Positions 4,057 through 6,251 of a stretch of DNA of 6,251 nucleotides are shown piece by piece. The stretch comes from an uncultured Clostridia bacterium. Its GTDB lineage: Bacteria > Bacillota > Clostridia > Oscillospirales > Oscillospiraceae. The notes under the pieces are model-generated. The model was not told where the DNA came from, searched no databases, and saw nothing but the letters and a program-made list of their open reading frames with translations. The position numbers and the translations under genes are program-made. The DNA lies in assembly GCA_945635805.1 (NCBI GenBank), contig CALZCW010000043.1, positions 1 through 6,251 of the forward strand, written 5' to 3'. Position 1 is the stretch's first letter, and each line of letters starts with the position of its first letter.

Positions 4057-5346
4057 TTATTTCTTCCCGATGACTTCCAGGCCGCCCAGGTATTTGCGCA
4101 GGACCTCCGGCACGACGACGCTGCCGTCAGCGCGCTGGTTCTGCTCCACCATGGCCGGGAAAATTCTCGACGTTGCCAGGCCGGAGCCGTTGAGGGTGTG
4201 GACGAATTCCGTCTTGCCCGTGGCCTCGCGGCGGAAGCGGATATTGCCGCGCCGCGCCTGGTAATCCCGGGCATTGGACACGGAGGAGACCTCCTTGTAG
4301 CCGTTCATGGACGGGATCTGGATCTCGATATCGTAGGTCCGGGCCATGGAGGCCGAGCAGTCGCCCGCCGCCAGCTTCACCGTGCGGAAGTGGAAGCCCA
4401 GGCCCTTGACCAGCTCCTCGGCCTTGGTGACCAGCTCCTCAAAGGCCTCGTCGGATTTCTCCGGCAGGGTGTACTGGAACATCTCAATCTTGTTGAACTG
4501 ATGGCCGCGGACCATGCCGCGCTCATCGGCCCGGTGGGAGCCTGCCTCCCGGCGGAAACAGGGCGTGTAGGCAAAGAGCTTGTGGGGCAGATCGGCTTCC
4601 GACAGAATCTCGTTGCGGTGGAGGCTGGCCAGCGCCGTCTCCGCCGTGGGAAGCATGAAGTGCATCCGGTCGTCGGTGGGATTTTCGATCTTATAGACCT
4701 CGTCGGCAAATTTCGGGAACTGCCCCGCCGTCTCGCCGCACTGGTACTCCAGCATATGGGGCAGGATGACCATTTCGTAGCCGTCGCGCAGGTGGCAGTC
4801 CATGAAATAGTTCAGCAGCGCCCATTCCAATTGCGCGCCCAGGCCGCGGTAGACCCAGAAGCCGGAGCCTGCCAGCTTGGTGCCCCGCTCATAGTCGATG
4901 AGGCCCAGGTTGGTGCACAGGTCCACATGGTGCTTGGGCGTAAAATCAAAGCTGTGAGGCTGGCCGTAATAGCGCAGGGGCTCGTTGTTCTCCTTGCCGC
5001 CGGGCTTCAGGTCCGGGTCCGGCAGGTTGGGCAGGGACAGCATCAGGGTGCGGTATTCCGCCTCCACGTCCGTCAGCCGCTTGTCGTTTTCGGCGATCAT
5101 GGACTTCAGCTCGGCCATGCGCTTGAAAATGGGCGTTACGTCCTCACCGGCCTTCTTTTTTATGGGGATCTCCTTGGAGACCCGGTTCTGCTCGGCCTTT
5201 CCGCTCTCCGTCTCCAGGATCAGCGCACGGCGCTGGGCGTCCAGCTCCAGGATGCGGTCAATCTGGGCGTCGCAGTCCACTTCCTTGGCCCGCAGACCGG
5301 CCTTGACGCCGTTGGGGTCGTCCTTGATTCGCTTGATGTCTAACAT
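4057..5346 (-). CDS. serS: Seryl-tRNA synthetase
   Basis: A 429-residue class II aminoacyl-tRNA synthetase that attaches serine to tRNA-Ser (and to tRNA-Sec where present) in the cytoplasm. The ATG at 5346 (MLDIKRIKDD) is chosen because AGGAG lies 8 nt upstream and the family starts with MLDIK; a longer version from 5391 lacks support. Residues about 28-100 form the long tRNA-binding coiled coil. The catalytic domain follows with the serine-binding TxE loop (PTAE, 233-236), motif 2 FRREAGSHRADERGM (264-278) followed by RGHQFNKIE, and motif 3 LNGSGLATSR (385-394), whose last Arg is the class-defining residue. Several positions differ from common bacterial SerRS: PTAETAL for PTAEVPL, REAGSHRADERGM for SEAGAAGRDTRGL, and EQNQ for ENYQ. 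This suggests a divergent SerRS subgroup, but no catalytic residue appears missing. It lies in the parB - orf136 - serS order. Confidence 0.95.
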   Translation of the reverse strand: MLDIKRIKDDPNGVKAGLRAKEVDCDAQIDRILELDAQRRALILETESGKAEQNRVSKEIPIKKKAGEDVTPIFKRMAELKSMIAENDKRLTDVEAEYRTLMLSLPNLPDPDLKPGGKENNEPLRYYGQPHSFDFTPKHHVDLCTNLGLIDYERGTKLAGSGFWVYRGLGAQLEWALLNYFMDCHLRDGYEMVILPHMLEYQCGETAGQFPKFADEVYKIENPTDDRMHFMLPTAETALASLHRNEILSEADLPHKLFAYTPCFRREAGSHRADERGMVRGHQFNKIEMFQYTLPEKSDEAFEELVTKAEELVKGLGFHFRTVKLAAGDCSASMARTYDIEIQIPSMNGYKEVSSVSNARDYQARRGNIRFRREATGKTEFVHTLNGSGLATSRIFPAMVEQNQRADGSVVVPEVLRKYLGGLEVIGKK

Positions 5347-5394
5347 ATGCTTCACTCCTATGGTGCCGATCCCATCAATCGGGAGCGGCATTGT

Positions 5395-5432
5395 CCGCCG
5401 TTTTCCCGGGAAATATGCTGGAAAACCGGCGG
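5395..5432. other. Hairpin between orf136 and serS
   Basis: CCGCCGTTTTCC (5395-5406) pairs with GGAAAACCGGCGG (5420-5432) with one bulged base. On the + strand it is followed by TTTGTTTTATTT, which looks like a terminator, but no + strand gene ends here. On the minus strand, the direction of transcription, the T-rich side comes first and ACAATG follows. It may act as a processing or attenuation structure ahead of serS, or stop antisense transcription. No T-box core sequence was found. Confidence 0.45.
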
Positions 5433-5449
5433 TTTGTTTTATTTATGTA

Positions 5450-5860
5450 TCACAGCTCTTGCAGCAGAGCCTCATAGATCAGCAGGGCCGTCTCCGGGAG
5501 GGCGTCGGCGGTCTCCGACAGCTCGTCCATATAGGCGCGGAAGGCGTCCTCGTCGCCGGCGTAGAAGGAATCCTGCGCCAGCAGGAGCAGCTCCGAGGCT
5601 TTGGCGCTGCGGGAGGCCTCCTCCCGTTCCGCGTCGGCTGTTTCCAGACGGCTTTCCATGGCGGCGATGTTCTCCGAGGCGCCGTAATTGGCGGCCTCCA
5701 GATCGTCCTGCATGAAATGCATCTTCACAATGAGGGAAACGGCCACCAGCAAAAAGGCCACAGCAAACATGATGCCCATGTATTCCAGCATGGCGCGCTT
5801 CTTTTTCGGGGAGAGCTGTTCCTCTGCGGGGGTCTGTTCTTTCTTTTCTGTTTCAGGCAT
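5450..5860 (-). CDS. Uncharacterised small single-pass membrane protein, coupled to parB
   Basis: A 136-residue protein I do not recognise. The ATG at 5860 is set by GGAGG 6 nt upstream; the open frame further upstream is a shadow of parB. Residues 1-25 are charged and cytosolic-looking (ending in KKKRAMLEY). A single hydrophobic helix spans about 27-46 (YMGIMFAVAFLLVAVSLIV region). Residues about 50-90 are a Glu/Ala-rich likely coiled coil (MESRLETADAEREEASRSA). The last 45 residues look helical, with an AQDSFYAGDEDAFRAYMDEL stretch resembling a TPR-like helix pair. The positive-inside rule puts the C-terminal part outside. The topology resembles small divisome or segregation accessory proteins, but no family can be named. 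Its start overlaps the end of parB by 8 nt, so translation is probably coupled, and serS follows after 103 nt. A role with ParB is inferred only from position. Confidence 0.8.
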   Translation of the reverse strand: MPETEKKEQTPAEEQLSPKKKRAMLEYMGIMFAVAFLLVAVSLIVKMHFMQDDLEAANYGASENIAAMESRLETADAEREEASRSAKASELLLLAQDSFYAGDEDAFRAYMDELSETADALPETALLIYEALLQEL

Positions 5861-6251
5861 GGGATTCCTCCGGGTTTTCGATTGCCAGCAGGAGCTCATA
5901 GAGACGCTGCAGGTCGTCCTGGCCGTAAAATTCCAGCTCGAAGCGGCCTTTGCGCTTTCCGCTGACGATCCTGACCTTCCGGCCAAGCTGCTTGGTCAGG
6001 GCTTTTTCGCACTCGCCCACATAGTCCACGGTGAGGGCGGGCTTTTCTTTTTTCGGTTTTTCCTCGGCGGCCATCCGTTTGCACATGGCCTCGGCCTGAC
6101 GGACGGAGAGCCGCAGGGCAATGATCTTCTGCGCGGCGGCCTTTTGCAGGCGCTGAGAATTGAGGGTCAGCACCGCGCGGGCATGTCCGGCGGAGAGAGT
6201 TCCCTCCTCCACCATGGCGCGCACCTCGTCGGGCAGAGCCAGAAGCCGCAG
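5853..6251 (-). CDS. parB: ParB/Spo0J chromosome partitioning protein (5' part outside window)
   Basis: The last 132 residues of ParB; the frame is open to the window edge, beginning LRLLALPDEV. The visible part covers the end of the central helix-turn-helix domain (LSAGHARAVL, then a helical stretch to RQAEAMCKRM), a Lys/Glu-rich linker (EEKPKKEKP), and the C-terminal dimerisation domain GRKVRIVSGKRKGRFELEFY followed by DDLQRLYELL. The N-terminal CTP-binding domain is not in the window. ParB binds parS sites near the origin, loads along DNA as a CTP-dependent clamp and works with ParA/Soj in chromosome segregation; in sporulating Firmicutes, Soj/Spo0J also affects initiation and entry to sporulation. 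It overlaps orf136 by 8 nt at ATGCCTGA. The identification is secure from these motifs. Confidence 0.95.
   Translation of the reverse strand: MRLLALPDEVRAMVEEGTLSAGHARAVLTLNSQRLQKAAAQKIIALRLSVRQAEAMCKRMAAEEKPKKEKPALTVDYVGECEKALTKQLGRKVRIVSGKRKGRFELEFYGQDDLQRLYELLLAIENPEESHA

Noticed and set aside
4198..5343. A 381-codon open frame on the + strand opposite serS
   Set aside because: Mirror of serS codon bias; no motifs and no ribosome binding site seen. SerRS motifs on the minus strand explain the region.
5347..5449. T-box riboswitch ahead of serS
   Set aside because: The spacer is only 103 nt and lacks the conserved T-box core and a convincing antiterminator. Only small hairpins are present.
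5861..5986. N-terminal extension of orf136 by 42 residues
   Set aside because: It is out-of-frame overlap with the ParB C-terminal domain and has a Ser/Arg-rich translation. The ATG at 5860 has a strong RBS and gives a sensible membrane protein.
1..6251. parS sites, DnaA boxes, CRISPR arrays, tRNA or rRNA genes
   Set aside because: No TGTTNCACGTGAAACA-like 16-mer, no TTATCCACA cluster, no regularly spaced repeat-spacer array, and no cloverleaf were seen on reading both strands. The parB context suggests origin proximity, but parS must lie outside.

Overview
The window looks like part of the chromosome of a GC-rich, endospore-lineage clostridium, most likely in or near the Oscillospiraceae/Ruminococcaceae. 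Three things point there: a Spo0A response regulator with an almost textbook DNA-binding domain, a ParB - small membrane protein - SerRS block of the kind found near the origin in Clostridia, and intergenic DNA filled with short GC-rich hairpin repeats. Genus cannot be fixed from sequence reading alone.

Layout. Positions 1-55 hold the acidic C-terminal tail of an unidentified gene on the + strand. Positions 56-411 have no gene but are a mosaic of at least seven perfect small hairpins plus short tandem repeats. Positions 412-2280 are a two-gene + strand operon: a YcxB-like two-helix membrane protein, then hemW (radical SAM heme chaperone), 3 nt apart. Positions 2281-2416 hold two strong hairpins separating hemW from the convergent gene spo0A. 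spo0A (2417-3193, minus) stands alone. Its upstream region has a good extended -10 sigma-A promoter and, further up, three 0A-box-like sites, two of them in the 10-bp tandem spacing used by Spo0A dimers. Next on the minus strand is mscL (3488-3949) with its own terminator. Upstream of mscL lie serS (4057-5346), a 136-residue unknown membrane protein (5450-5860), and the 3' part of parB/spo0J (5853-6251, cut by the window edge).

How they fit together. The minus-strand genes read parB, orf136, serS, mscL, then spo0A as a separate unit. ParB and orf136 overlap by 8 nt and should be translationally coupled, so the unknown membrane protein may act with chromosome segregation. SerRS and MscL are housekeeping (tRNA charging, osmotic safety valve). 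HemW delivers heme, and its YcxB-like partner is uncharacterised.

Most notable: the Spo0A receiver keeps its phospho-acceptor Asp and the Lys, but has lost the acidic Mg-binding pair (Asp-Asp replaced by Asn-Ser) and the switch Thr (now Ala), while the effector domain is intact. spo0A is also away from its usual spoIVB neighbour. Together with the putative 0A boxes, this suggests a Spo0A whose control differs from the classical phosphorelay.
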